Shown here: positions 10,068 to 21,888 of the stretch, piece by piece
How the letters are laid out: each line of letters opens with the position of its first letter
Numbering within the stretch: position 1 is the stretch's first letter
Source of the DNA: Isochrysis galbana
Taxonomy: Eukaryota > Haptophyta > Isochrysidales > Isochrysidaceae
Assembly: GCA_018136815.1 (NCBI GenBank)
Contig: CM030942.1
Location: forward strand, 1,635,171 to 1,699,170
DNA length: 64,000 nucleotides
Direction of reading: 5' to 3'
Notes under the pieces: generated by a model
Database searches by the model: none
What the model saw: the letters and a program-made list of their open reading frames with translations, nothing else
Told to the model about the DNA's origin: nothing
Made by a program: the position numbers and the translations under genes

Positions 10068-12172
10068 AAAAAAAACATCTGAAGATTCTGGGCTACGCAC
10101 CTACTATTGACGGGATCTCCCGTTTCTACTAACACCGCCCTTAAGTTCCCTTTCCCCACCTCTTTCCCTGCCCCCCTTCATTCCTTTTTCTTTGGTTTCC
10201 GGGGTTCGGCCTTGGTGCGCTACCTAAGACCTGGTTCGGAGTGCGGGGGCCGGGCAGGCCTTTTGAATCGTTGCCCCTGGTATGACCGTCCGCCCGGACT
10301 CGCTTTTCTCATCTTGATTTTGTCGGGACCGTGGCGTCTCTGTAGTCCCTTTGTGTCTTCGTTTTGATGGCTTGTTCGTTTTTGTTTAGTTGTTTTTGAG
10401 GTCCTCAACGGCGTGTACTATTTTCAGCTTGGTGGCCAGTTCCACCAGTTCCTTGCCGGGTTTGAGCCCACCTTTGTCGTTCACGTCGTATACGGGGATT
10501 AGATCGCTTAAGTCTATCCTCTTCTTGGGTTGTCTACCCATGCCCGCCTGGGCGGTTCTTGCCGAGTCGGTTTCTCGTGCGAAGAGTAATGCTTTGCTCA
10601 GTGTGGTGAATCGTTCTATTGTTTTTATCAGTATTGATTCTTCCGTGAATGCTACTCCTTCGTAGTGGATTCTATAGAAGTCTGTAATGATGTACCTCCA
10701 TGCTACTAGGTATAGTATGTATATTGGTTTCGGGGCGTCCCCCTCAGGGAATATAAACAGGTTATCGATAATAGTTTCGCTCCTGTTTCTTTCCGCTTTG
10801 GGTGTGAATCTGGCAAGTTTATTCAACGCTGCTAAGACGTTGGTTATCCCCCGGCATTCGCCGAGGTGCGTAGAGGATTCGTCTGCTTTTCCGCATATGC
10901 GGCATGTACTGTCTCTACCGGGGAATCGGTTGTACGTGCCCACTCGTCTGTGCGCGATGTGTTTATAGTGTAGGTGCATGTCTCTCGCTGTCACCATCGG
11001 AGAGGTGTAGAGCTTGGCTAAGTGTGCCCATGTGTCCTCGGGTATTTGGAGCTTTTCCTTCCATTTGGTCGGTCCCGCTAGGCGTTTGGTTTTGCGGTCT
11101 GTTCGTTGGAGGGCTTTGGTTAGGTGTTCCACTCCGGTGGCGTCGAGCGGCGTTTCGCCGTCTATTGTGTATTCGTCCGCTAGCGGGTATTCGAGTCTCT
11201 TATTGGATTTGAACCCTTCCCCCCATTTTGCCGGCGGAGAGGTGTCTAAGTTTGCGGGGGTGCTCGTGACCCTCTCCCCTATTATCGGCGTGCCTAGGTA
11301 TGAGAGCTCAGCTTCGTACCATGTGCCTTTGATGTTGACGTAATACTCCCCGTCCTGCGTTATGTGTGTCTTGGGAGACGTTTCCTCTGGGTTGGCTTGA
11401 TCGCCGGCCTCTCGCCGAAGGGGCGGTTTTTCTCTCGCGTCTGCGGTTTTTGGCGTCGTCATTATTGTTTTGGAGTAGGTTACTATTGTGTCCCATGACT
11501 CTAGAAATTTGTCCCTTGGGATATATTCCCCTTGGAAGTGTATGTACGTATCGTTATTTTTGAGGTATTGTGCGCATTCCTCTCTAGTATAGGGTGTCGT
11601 CGCATTATAGTCGCGATACACATTGTGTATGGCGTTGCACTCAAGTTTGTTCCATAGTTTCGCCCATGTGGGGTTAAGTCTGGGGCCAGGGTGCGTTGGG
11701 CTGCCCCATATTGGTTGTGAGAGAAGGCCTTCCCTACTGACTTTCAAGGATGTGAGTTCTAGTTTGCGTATGTTGTTCAGCGCTTGTTTCCAAAATTCTG
11801 GGAGTTTACTCCGGCCTGTTATCCCGTCTGTTAGTTTGTTTGTGGGTATCGTCGATAGAACCGCTGCTCTACCCATGTTCGTGCGGCAGAACCATGCGTC
11901 CAGCACCTGCTTCCATTGCGCTTGCCGTGCATCAAGATAGTTCAATATCCATTTGGCTTGCAATGCCCTGACGTGGTTGTCCCAGTCCAGGAGTCCCAGC
12001 CCTAGATGAGGCCCTTTGTCGTGCGCGTTCCGCAGAGGGAGTTCCGGGTGTTTTATCCATTGTAGCCTGCGTCCAGTGCGCATGTTTGTCCACATTAATT
12101 TGTCTACGGCTTTTTTGACGGCTGTGTGAAATGCCTTAGGGGCCGCTAGTGTTTGGAACCAACCGGCAAAAT
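10068..12172 (-). mobile_element. Nested LINE (subfamily 2), 5'-truncated
   Basis: On the minus strand LINE homology begins at about 12172 with WFQTLAAPKAFHTAVKKAV, equivalent to RYWLQTLAAPKWFHARV in the host LINE. It continues to the end of ORF2 at 10386 and then through a 3' UTR of about 310 bp ending AATCTTCAGATG plus about 12 T. The 5' end is thus in the post-RT region: endonuclease and RT are missing. It interrupts the plus-strand LINE, so it is the younger of the two. I see no target-site duplication, and about 180 bp of the host element are absent at the junction. Confidence 0.8.
10386..12172 (-). pseudogene. LINE ORF2 C-terminal part with zinc knuckle
   Basis: The open frame extends to 12668, but residues upstream of about 12172 come from antisense reading of the neighbouring LINE, so the real piece is about 595 codons. 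It is intact to its stop. It contains a conserved block KRLEYPLADEY, a helical HLHYKHIAHRRVGTYNRFPG and a zinc knuckle CRICGKADESSTHLGEC (C-x2-C-x8-H-x4-C). Then come AWRYIITDFYRIHYEG, MGRQPKKRIDLSDLI and the terminal ATKLKIVHAVEDL. The knuckle and the AW+..I.DFYR block are shared with the subfamily-1 copy at 12202-13002 and serve to recognise smaller fragments elsewhere in the window. Confidence 0.8.
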
Positions 12173-13002
12173 GGGAGGGCGGATATAAAGGCCCGAGATT
12201 TATGGAATACCCGCTGGCGGATGAATACGCCATACGAAAAGGAAGGGTCGCACTAGACGCGATCACCGTCTCCGACATCACCAAAGAAGTGATCAAAACA
12301 AATCGGAAAAACGCCCCACAAGCGGCGAGGACCGCGTGGGAGAATAGACTCAGCATCACGAAAGAGGAATGGAAACACATAGCTAGACTATACACAATGC
12401 CGCTGCTAAAACACACGGATAAACACCTACACTTCAAACATATCACGCACAGAAGGATCGGCACTAGAAATAGATTCCCAGACAGCCCGACAGACAAATG
12501 CAGACTATGCCACGGCCACCGAGAAGACTCGTGCCATCTAGCATGGTGCCCCGCGACGAAAACGATATTCGAAACAATAGACGCCCTTACAAAACACACG
12601 CCTACTGCTAAGAGATCGCGTGCACAGAAAGTGAAAGATAGACTCTTCGCATACCCCGGTACGAGCACTCCCGATAGCCTAAAAGCGCTCTACATAATAG
12701 CATGGAAACACATAATAAAAGACTTCTACAGAGTAGAGTTCGAGGCGCACAACTACCACTATATACCAGTCCTGGAGTCCACGCTGATAAGATTCGCCAC
12801 CCTGGTCCGAGGCAATATTCCGCCGGATCCTCATAATTCTATGCGCACGTATAAGGCCGCTCAGGGGAGAAAACCTAAGATAAAAAAAATGACAGAACTC
12901 AGCAACCCTATATTTACCAAGGATGAACAAGGCAGGCTACAACTAAGTAAAGAATTTGGCCTAGTAGCAAAAGCCCTCGGCCTAGCCGAGAGGCTCGCAT
13001 AA
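12165..13002 (+). pseudogene. LINE ORF2 part 3: zinc knuckle and C-terminus
   Basis: This is the C-terminal end of the host (subfamily 1) LINE beyond the nested insertion. PAKWEGGYKGPRFMEYPLADEY aligns with the same block in the nested copy. HLHFKHITHRRIGTRNRFP, a knuckle CRLCHGHREDSCHLAWC, AWKHIIKDFYRVEFE and GLVAKALGLAERLA follow. Identity to the nested copy is partial (roughly half by eye), so these are separate subfamilies. The frame is open to the stop at 13000-13002. Confidence 0.8.
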
Positions 13003-13367
13003 AAAGACGCGACAACCCGCTCCGACCGTATGTCAAGACTAGAGACCGACCATAACTACGGACATGCCGGACGAACGGACTTACACACTAGTACGACTAC
13101 ACCCCGAAGCACTTACATTATAAACAGGTCACTCAACGGAACAAGAGGGAGGCGAGAACATACCGTTGGGGACAGGTGCACCCCGCTCAGCTCTGACGCC
13201 CCAAACGACCCGGGCCCCTAAGTAGAGCACGAGGGGAGTTGCCGCAAGGCAGGGAGTGAGGGAGAGGGAGGAGAAAGAGCGTGGCTTCGTGAGTGTCTTC
13301 CATTGCCACGGGCGAGGCGAGAATATTAAAAAGTTTTTTTTATTAAAAGGTTTTTTTTTGCGTGAGC

Positions 13368-13694
13368 AGGGGGCAAGGGCGATGTCGGCGGATTCCCCGT
13401 GGTGGGTAGTTGACTAGCAGCGTTAGCGGCATCTTCGATTTTTTGATAACATGGTACAACGATGGGGTTGTACAATTTTTCTCCTTAATTATAGCCAGCG
13501 CAATAGTTGCGAGAGCGCTCTGCCGCTACGCCGACCAACCCCGACCGTAGTAGACCGTGGACCGTGGCCGGATGGATGGGCGATGGATCGTCGTGCCTGC
13601 ATACCATGGTCAAAGATCATGGACAAGGCAATAGACATCATCGCAAGTATCATGATAGATAGCGCCGGTTGGTAACGGACATGGGCTGCACGGA
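13368..13694. other. Intergenic between LINE tail and GH47 gene
   Basis: No gene is supported. The stretch lies downstream of the minus-strand mannosidase stop codon and so may hold its 3' UTR. Confidence 0.4.
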
Positions 13695-16654
13695 TTACTC
13701 GGGCAAATTTTTGAGCGGATGAGCCTCGGTATTGATGACATGTGTGTTGAGATCGAGAGCGTCGTCGTCCGAGAAGAGCAATAAGAAGTATTTGAGCGTC
13801 TCCGCGAGCCAAAACGTTTGCATGGTGTCGTCTTTGGGACCGCCTGGCGCATTGACATTTCGAATACCGGAGTAGCCGCCCGTGTCGACGCGAGTGTGCT
13901 TCTCAAATGCAGCAAACATACTCCAGCCCCATTCGCGGTACTTGGGGTCGCGAGTGAACCGCCACAAATAGAAAAGCGACTCGGCCGTCTCGGGGCGAAG
14001 TAAGTTGTGTGTGGCTCCGATCTCCATGTCAGCACCTATTTTCACAAACTCGGGAGCGAGGCCAGTGGCTTGGCGAGCATACCTACCAAATGCATCATGA
14101 AGTGTGAGATGAGTATAGCGCCTGCTTCTTGCGGCGCCAGGCGAGCCCGCCTCGCGCAGCTTGGTCCCGGGGAGACCACAATTGATCTTCCCACACCATG
14201 AAATGTGCAGGCTCTTGTGACGGTAGGGGAGGGTGTGGGGCGCGCACATTTGATGGCATGTCTCCATCAGTTTCTCAGCTAAAGCCATGTGCTCCTCCTT
14301 GTGCTCAGGTAGGTGCTGGGCGCCTAGTGCGAGAGTTCCGGGGACGAAACAAACGAGGTGGTCCATCTTGCGGAGCTGCCTGCCAGCCTTCTCCTCACAC
14401 AAGTAGGTGAGTCCGCCCTGTTCGATGATCAATCGAGATTGCATCGCGCGTACCTGTACAGTGGACGAGGGGTACTGCGTGTATGGATTGCTCTCGCCGG
14501 CAGCTCGAGAGTTGCGGAGGGCGATACCCCGTACTGGAGTCTCACCCTGCGATGCCATGCTGCTGACGTGCCATTGAGCACGATGGGTTAGAAGGGGTGC
14601 TCACCGATTCGAGATACATCCTCTTGTATTGCTCGTGCTTCTTGCTTGTAAACAACCAAAGCTTCAGGGTGTACTCATAGAATGAATCGCCCATTGCCCC
14701 CCAAGAGACCTGCACGAAGGCATGTGAATGCAATGGTTAGGGACGGAGAAGAGCGAGTCCAAGAAACGGGCGGTGTATACAATGGTTTGGTCGCGATCAA
14801 GGGGGCCCATGGGGAATCAGAGTCGCACACACCGTGCTACCCGTCGGCTTGCCTGTTTCTGGACGGATGTGTATCGGCCAAAGCCTGCCACCATGCGCAT
14901 CAACTGGACCGCCTTCCTTGTCCAGTACATCAAACACGCGCTGGGCTTTCTCACGGTATTCAGGCTTCTTCGTGTGATGCGCGAGAGAGAAGAACTCCAA
15001 TTGCAAGGTGCCCACCTGACGAAATGCAAGGACAGCGGTTCAAAAGGGCAAGAATCGAGTGAGTAGAAGACACGGGTGGAAGCTGTCTCCGAGCGATGGA
15101 GTTGAAGGCCAAAGAGAGTCTGCACCGCGCTTGATCCTGGACCGGCGCCGGCATGGCAAATCACGCTGACTAGAGTCTGGCGAGGGATGTCGTGTTTCCT
15201 ACCTCTGCAAGAAGCAAGCTGCCTCCTGTCCAAGCGGGAACTGCGTGCGCGCCAGTCCTAAGCGAAACGGTCGTGTATGGCAGCCCGCTGGGCGCAGAAA
15301 ACGCTTTCGCAAGGCGTTCGCCCAAATCATCGGCCAAGTGCAGCAAATGTTCTTCCCCGGATAGCTCGTAAGCTGCGAGCAGTCCGCCAAGACAACTGCG
15401 GGCAAACAGTCCGAGGCGCGTCGGGCGGATGTCATTCGCGCCTAGCGTTGGTCATGAACACCCTTGGCTATAGCTTAAGGCTGAGTAAGAACAGCCATCG
15501 AGGCAAACCAAGTAGGTGTCAGGCACACGGGAGTCAGCTTCGCGCGCCGAAAGGCAGCCAGTGCATAAGACGTCGGAGTATCTGTCTCATACAGGAGGAT
15601 GGGAACCCCTTGGTGTAACGGCATCTCACCGGATCGTCGTCTCGAACACGGATATCATGCGAGTCTTATCGAAAGTGAGATTCTGTCGCACCCACTGCAG
15701 GCCACGTGCGAACTCGTCGTGGAGCCCCGCCATCCACAGCACATCGAGGGAGTCGAGGATCGTCAGACCCAAACCTACCCAGTCCGTCCCGCGGCGCGAG
15801 ACGGGCTTCAGCTCGTCGAATCCCCAAGCATACTTCTCGTACGCAATCCACGAGTATTGTAGTGTGTGGACGACAGCTTGCCGCTTCTCAGTGATCTGCA
15901 CGGTGCCTGTCGGCGATAGATCGGCGACTGCAATGGAAGGTGGGTCGCCGTTCGATGGCGAGGCTGCATGAATGCCTTTGAACGCCTCATCTGCCGTGGC
16001 ATTCGGCCTGCTTTCCCAAGGACACATGTCTAAAGGACCTTTAAGCTCAACAACGTAGTTGCACGTATTCGGCTCGCTAACTTTGACGAATTCGAGCTTG
16101 CTGAGGCTATCCTGGCACTGGAGACGAAGTGTCGCCCGCCTAGGCGAGCCACCATCTGGACAGGTGTCTCCTCGACCGTACACCTGTTCCGGCCCACGCA
16201 TCTCCGTGCCATTTGACTTGCCAAGCAAGTGCTCCTCAAATGCACCCTTGTCGTCAGCCTCGTGATACTGGCGCACGTGCTCCCCAAGACAGGCCTCGTA
16301 AACCCACCATTCTGCAACAAGTCGGGCGCATTTTCGACCTCCATTCTGATAGGCACCGATCGGGCGGATACTTTCCGGGTTGCTCTCTGTCGAATCGCCC
16401 TCACCTTCCTCGGCATCCCGATCATAATCATCACTCATCAGCGCCATGCTGCCAAGCCGCTCCTCAGCCCTGGCGGCGAGCTGGATAAGCTTGCGCTCCT
16501 TGGCGAGATTATCTCTGCGTAGCCGGTGGAGCTCTAGCTGCAGGTTATGCTGTTCCGCCTGCCGGTGGCTCTCCATCGTGAAGAAGGAGATCATGAAGGT
16601 GGAGAAGAGCACAATTTGTGCAATGAAGAGCATCACGAGCCAATTGACTGCCAT
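13695..16654 (-). CDS. Class I alpha-1,2-mannosidase, glycoside hydrolase family 47
   Basis: Six exons are modelled: 16654-15630, 15395-15203, 15015-14833, 14709-14605, 14453-14248 and 14082-13695. All introns are GT-AG (123-234 bp). The total is 2100 nt, encoding 699 aa. Family 47 enzymes trim alpha-1,2-mannose from N-glycans in the ER or Golgi. Residues about 5-27 form a signal anchor (LVMLFIAQIVLFSTFMISFF) followed by a coiled stalk (about 28-75), giving type II membrane topology. The catalytic residues are present: Glu in VFETTIR (about 338), Asp in GDSFYEY (475), Glu in RPETAES (602) and the calcium-binding Thr in NTEAHP (689). The Cys pair is in CFVPGTLALG (537) and METCHQMY. The last intron (14083-14247, 165 bp) has no in-frame stop, so a simple frame reads through it; splicing restores CHQMYARQATGLAPE. 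An N-terminal insert (about 80-250) has no known function. Confidence 0.9.
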
Positions 16655-16734
16655 CTTCCACGTGGGCTGTGAGCCGGGGACGCTCCTGCCTCCCTGCCCT
16701 CACGCTCCTGTGTGTGTGCGCGCAAGCTTCTCGC

Positions 16735-17650
<916 letters not shown>

Positions 17651-18957
17651 AGTTGGTAGTTGGTCTTCCCTCTCTCCGCCACCTTCACACGATGGATACG
17701 ACCACTCTCTTCATTTATTAATACTCTCGCATCTCGTTGCCCCCCATCGTCCTCTTCTCTCCGCGCCCGCCCCCAACAAGGGAACGGGGGTGGTGGATAT
17801 AAATAGGGCGGGGGGCGGGTCCAAGCGCGGCCACCGACGATGCGCGCGCGGGGGCCGAGGGGGGGGGGGGGGGGGGCGAGGTCGAGCATGGTCTTAAAAT
17901 TAGTCCTGGGTCTAGAGTACCCGTACCGCAAGCGCGAAGTAAAGTACTTACTGCGGCTGATATTGCAACGCGCGCTCGTATATCCATGGTTGTATATTAT
18001 CCATCAAGGTTTTCGCACACCCAAAAGGTTTTCGCGCACACCCTAAGTCGCGGCTCGATCTGAAGCCCGCCGAAGAGTCTTCGGCACACAGTGTGAGAAA
18101 AAGTCCCGCTGGGGGACAATAAGAAAAAACTGGGCTCAAGCAGACAAGTCCCCGGCACCCGGGGAGACAGCCGCGAGAGGCGAGGCCGGAGAGGAGAATT
18201 CTCTCGGGGGAGGATTAGAGAGGGTGAGGGCTTAGCGAAACAACTGTAATGCGGCGACCGGGAAACATAAGTTCTCTGTCGTTCACCGACAAATGATTTG
18301 ACAACTCTACGATAGATAGATTTATTCTCATAAACATATCATTAAATTATATTACGAATGGTGCCCCCAGCGCCCTTTCAAACATGCCACAGACACTAGA
18401 AATCAAGCTCTAGACGCGCACATATGGACTGCCTGCGCGTCGCCATGCGGCGCACAGACAGTCCATACACATATCTTACGAATACACAGGCGCACTGCCC
18501 CCCCAATTCGACCCCTTCGAGCCCTGTAGCCTGTAGCCGATCTGCTGACCGGCCGCGCCTGCCGAGAGAGACGCCAACTCTGACTGGTGTGGGCTGGGGC
18601 GGGGTCAGGTGCTGGGTATGGCACACCCAGGCCAAGGCCGGGCGGGGGGCTCGCGCTGCGCGCGCGCTGCTCGCACCTGGCTTCTGGCGCTCGTCTGCGC
18701 GCTGCGAAGGGGGGGAGTGCGAGAACGACCTGGAGGCGAGCGCGGCGAGCGTGAAGGGGCACATCGCGGCAGGCAGCGTGGGGGGGACTTACCACTGGTG
18801 TTGGCCGCACGAGTACACTCCTGTGGCAAGCTGGAAGCTGGGCTGCCAGAGCAAGGAGTGGGGGAAGGGGGGGAGGGGAGCGGCGCGCGGCGGGCCTCCG
18901 CGGCCGCTGCAGCGGCTAAGTCCCCGGCACCCGGGGAGATAGCCGCTGGAGCCAGAG
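17651..18957. other. GC-rich intergenic region with repeated hairpin
   Basis: No supported gene. A 29-bp sequence containing the hairpin TCCCCGG-CAC-CCGGGGA occurs at 18146-18174 and again at 18918-18946 in the same orientation with one difference. Overlapping Ala/Arg/Gly-rich frames at 18396-18986 on both strands lack domains. Confidence 0.5.
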
Positions 18958-18965
18958 TCTGTGAT

Positions 18966-19132
18966 CTAACAGTAGACTGGTGTTAGACAAGCATGTTCTA
19001 ACACCAAAATCGGCAGGTGTTAGACGAAGTCTAACACCTGTCTCAGGAGGTGTTAGACACCCTCCGAGCCGCAAAAGTCTAACAGTGTCTAACACCGCCC
19101 TCACGGGGGTGTTAGTCAGGCGCGCCGTATTA
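18966..19132. repeat. Cluster of GTGTTAGAC / GTCTAACAC sites
   Basis: About nine copies of TCTAACA or its complement TGTTAGA(C) occur in about 165 bp. They include a near-perfect palindrome at 19015-19039 with arms AGGTGTTAGAC and GTCTAACACCT around GAA, and a GGAGGTGTTAGACACCCTCC block at 19046-19065. A related CTAACACCT...AGGTGTT occurs at 50863-50886. Such clusters resemble subterminal transposase-binding sites of DNA transposons; function is inference. Confidence 0.6.
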
Positions 19133-19140
19133 CACACGCG

Positions 19141-19750
19141 CGCGGCGCGCGCCGCCAGGTGCAAGTGTGTGGCTACGGCGGCACCAACGCCCGCCAGCAA
19201 CGCGCCAACGCGCAACATGCGTATTCACTAGCTTGCTAGATAGAAGCTAGGAGCATCATGCATCATTGTCAGTTAGCACATTGCAAATGCTCCACTTCCA
19301 CTGCTCTCTCTCTCTCTCTCTCTCTTTGCTCTCGCGCTCTCGGGCGCTCCTCCCGGCTCCCGACCGAGCTCCCGGGTCCCGGACTCTCCGCCCGCACAGC
19401 CCCCGCTGCACAATGCAATACAGCACAGTACAAGGTGGAGCAACGGACGAGGCGAGAGGACCCATTCCAGCTCCAGTTGACGGGGTGTGAGTAGAGGCCC
19501 GAGGAGGCGGCGGAACTTCGACCGTCGGCGCGGAGAGGCGAGAGGAGGGGAGAACTGGCTCGGAAAGACTCTCTTTTGAAGAAGGGAGGGGTCCCACAAG
19601 GCTCTCTTCCCCGGGAGACTTCGACCCGTACGATTCGAGAACCGAAGAAGAAGAGACGGGCTCATGACGCGGGGACAATGAAGATTTCTCGAGGGGAGAA
19701 CTCGACATGGCGACCGGAGCCGAAGGCGCGAGCGAAGATTTTGTGCTTGT
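19141..19750. other. Intergenic, low-complexity
   Basis: Contains a (CT)n stretch near 19305-19327. No gene is supported. Short frames on both strands are compositional. Confidence 0.4.
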
Positions 19751-20177
19751 CAGAGCAAGGCTGATCTCACTCTTGGAGATTGCCTGCGAGGGCGCGCCGG
19801 CAGCTAGCGCGGAACGCGGTTCTTGTGGGGAGCTCATGGAGCTTTCCTGGGGAACAACGACGGCCGGAGGAAACGAACCGCGCGCGGGGGAGAAGAGAAC
19901 CTCGCGCGGGGGGGGGGGGAATTAATATAACGGCCGGAGGCGACGGACGTCACGCCGAGGGAAAGAACCTGCCGCGGGGGGGGCGAGGGACCGAGGGCAC
20001 GGCGGGGCAGCGTGGGAGGGCGCGAGGCCAATCTCGGAGCGAGATCGCGTCCTTTCCCTCGTGGAGCGCGGAGCGCGGAGAGACCCCCCACGAGATATCT
20101 TGGGACCGGAGAATGTTTTGGACGAATCTTCCTGCCGTCGGCCGAGGAGAGGCGGACGGAGAGAGAGAGAGAGAGAG

Positions 20178-20445
20178 TCTCGCAGAGCGACTGCAGAACG
20201 AGAAGTCGAAGTCATGCCGGTTTATTACCTTAAACGAGCCAACAATTATAGTAACAGCAAAAACAAAATTCGAATCGCAAATTTCGAGACCAAAATCTGC
20301 GAACCTGGACTTGAGACCATGAGGAATCCGAATCTGTGTGTCTTGTGCGTCAGTGGTAACACGGGGAACTGTTCAATTGTAATTGTGAGCGCGTACCTTA
20401 CACGAATATTCATGCCTACAGCCTTCAGATGGGCAGGAATACAAC
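20178..20445 (-). repeat. Repeat D, copy 1 (exon end plus intron-like DNA)
   Basis: About 265 bp starting with TTGTATTCCTGCCCATC(T/C)GAAGG, passing through the putative donor GTACGCGCTCACAATTAC and ending GCCGGCATGACTTCGACTTC...GCAGTCGCTCTGC recurs in inverted orientation at 49565-49830. The copy therefore spans the last 45 bp of the hAT-like exon and what follows it. Confidence 0.7.
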
Positions 20446-20920
20446 AGAAGCGCAAGGTGAGCTCCTCTGTCAACGCGTTGATGATAGCTTTGCGGTCGGC
20501 CTGGAAGGCGTCGCGCCCCTCCTCGACGTTGTACAGTTGGCAAGTGCCAAGGCAATTGGCGTCGCCGCCTTCAGCGCACGCGTCCATGAACTCCTTCTCT
20601 GCCTCTCCAGGGATGGTGATCAGCTTGTTCAACACAGCGAGTCTCTTTCTGAGGTTGAACGCAATATCAAACACGACCAGCTTGTTGCTCTGATAGGTTT
20701 TGGACAAGATGGCGAGCTCCTCGTGGACGTCGAGCATGAAGGCAGTGAAGGCTGCGAAGCGCCAGTCGGTGAGCTTCGCCCGCAAGAGCCACCGCTCATC
20801 AGACTGAAGCAGGGGGTCGTCGTTATCCGTGAGAAATGCGACGAGCTCTGCCTTTGACATCTCCATCTCGGTGTTGCCGCGATAGCGAATCGTAAACCTG
20901 TCCATGGCGCTGATGCCGTC
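20427..20920 (-). pseudogene. hAT transposase / ZNF862-like exon fragment
   Basis: The minus-strand frame from about 20920 carries LRAKLTDWRFAAFTAFMLDV, EELAILSKTYQSNKLVVFDI and FNLRKRLAVLNKLI. This pattern is typical of the domesticated or active hAT-like 'zinc finger protein 862' family, where the host segment reads as '..FLHFMLDVLEILAxLSxxFQ...'. A possible splice donor (TCGTGTAAG|GTACGCGC) follows at about 20396-20397. The zinc finger, the DDE core and the C-terminal dimerisation region are not present here. It is therefore a fragment or one exon of a larger element. The call rests on recalled family patterns. Confidence 0.5.
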
Positions 20921-21158
20921 CGGGCTCGGGATGCACGCGCCTGAGCCACCCCCAGTCGCCTGCCACCACCTCCCACAAGCCTCCTCCCGCACTTCCGCGC
21001 CCTCCGTGCGTCATGCGTCGTGCGTCGATCACCATGCCCGTAGTCCCCCCCGAGGAAAGCTCCATGAGCTCCCCGCAAGAACCGCATTCCGCGCTAGCTG
21101 CCGGCGCGCCCTCGCAGGCAATCTCCAAGAGTGAGATGAGCCTTGCTCTGACAGGGCG

Positions 21159-21888
21159 GCGGCGGCGATTGGCGTGTTGGCGTGGCTGCTAGAGCGGCAT
21201 ATTTGGATATGGTGTCTGGTGTGGCATTCTATCCCAGTGGGAGACCGAGAAAGCGCCGACAGCGCGCCCGGTAGCGTTCGAAAGTTGCGTACTCGGCCCG
21301 TTCGGCCAGGTGACGTTAGCGTAGTCGTCGGCGCCACACACGACACACGGCACACGGCCGTCGATTTCGCGATGAGCGCGGGCGGCGGCGGCGCGCAGCG
21401 ACCGCGCAGCTGGGTCAGCAGTCATCCTCCACGCTCCAGTCGGTCGATAAGTTGGTCCACCGACGTCGCGTAGATTACCTTCGCTTGCGAAGAGGGGTGT
21501 GATGGCATTTCTTCCATCCGATGGAGTTCCAGCACTAGCTAGGTGAATGCGAATGCGCGGTTTAAAAGTAACCGCCGTTCACCCCCGTACGGCTCTGGAC
21601 TCCTCGGCTTTCGCTCTCCCACCCTCCCTATCCCATGTGATAGCTATGCGTGTGCCGTAGTGAATTAAAAGTATTCCTACAAAGGCATTTCTTCCATCCG
21701 AGGGAGTTCCAGCACTAGCTAGGTGAACCTTAAGAATCACTTCATAGAATGCAATATGCTGCGTCGCAGACCCAGTTCAACAGTTAAAGAAGTATAGAAA
21801 AGAGAAAAGAAAGCTCTGCTGCCTTCCATCGGTTTCACCTCTTCTCCCTCGCCCCCCCTTCCCTCTCTCTCGCGGCATCGCTCTTGCG
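21159..21888. other. Upstream region of SHIPPO gene; direct repeat
   Basis: GGCATTTCTTCCATCCGA is followed by GGAGTTCCAGCACTAGCTAG and GTGAA at 21504-21547 and again at 21683-21726 (period about 179 bp). The second copy ends about 160 bp before the start codon of the SHIPPO coiled-coil gene. A C/T-rich block (21836-21870) lies just before the ATG. No other gene is supported. Confidence 0.5.

Larger units (their letters stand above)
6940..13367 (+). mobile_element. Long LINE (subfamily 1), 5'-truncated and split by another LINE
   Basis: The element runs from inside the endonuclease domain (first recognisable residues ASGVAVAIRE at about 6943) through reverse transcriptase to about 10067. It then resumes at about 12165 with PAKWEGG...EYPLADEY, ends its frame at 13002, and has a 3' UTR to about 13340-13367. 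The end reads GGCGAGAATATTAAAAAG followed by T8 and T9 runs. The intervening 10068-12172 block is a LINE in the opposite orientation. Comparison with that copy suggests about 60 codons of this element are missing at the insertion point. No target-site duplication was found. Confidence 0.8.
19752..21158. mobile_element. Composite with hAT-like exon between inverted copies of repeat C
   Basis: Repeat C at 19752-19862 (+) and its inverted copy at 21045-21158 (-) bracket a hAT-transposase-like coding segment. Each repeat is about 105 bp and close to identical (AGAGCAAGGCTGATCTCACT...GAGCTCATGGAGCTTTCCT). No target-site duplication was found, so this may be a transposon with internal inverted repeats or a fortuitous arrangement. 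Confidence 0.45.

Noticed and set aside
10386..12668. Full 760-residue minus-strand frame as one protein
   Set aside because: The part beyond about 12172 is antisense of the plus-strand LINE; LINE similarity starts only at WFQTLAAPK.
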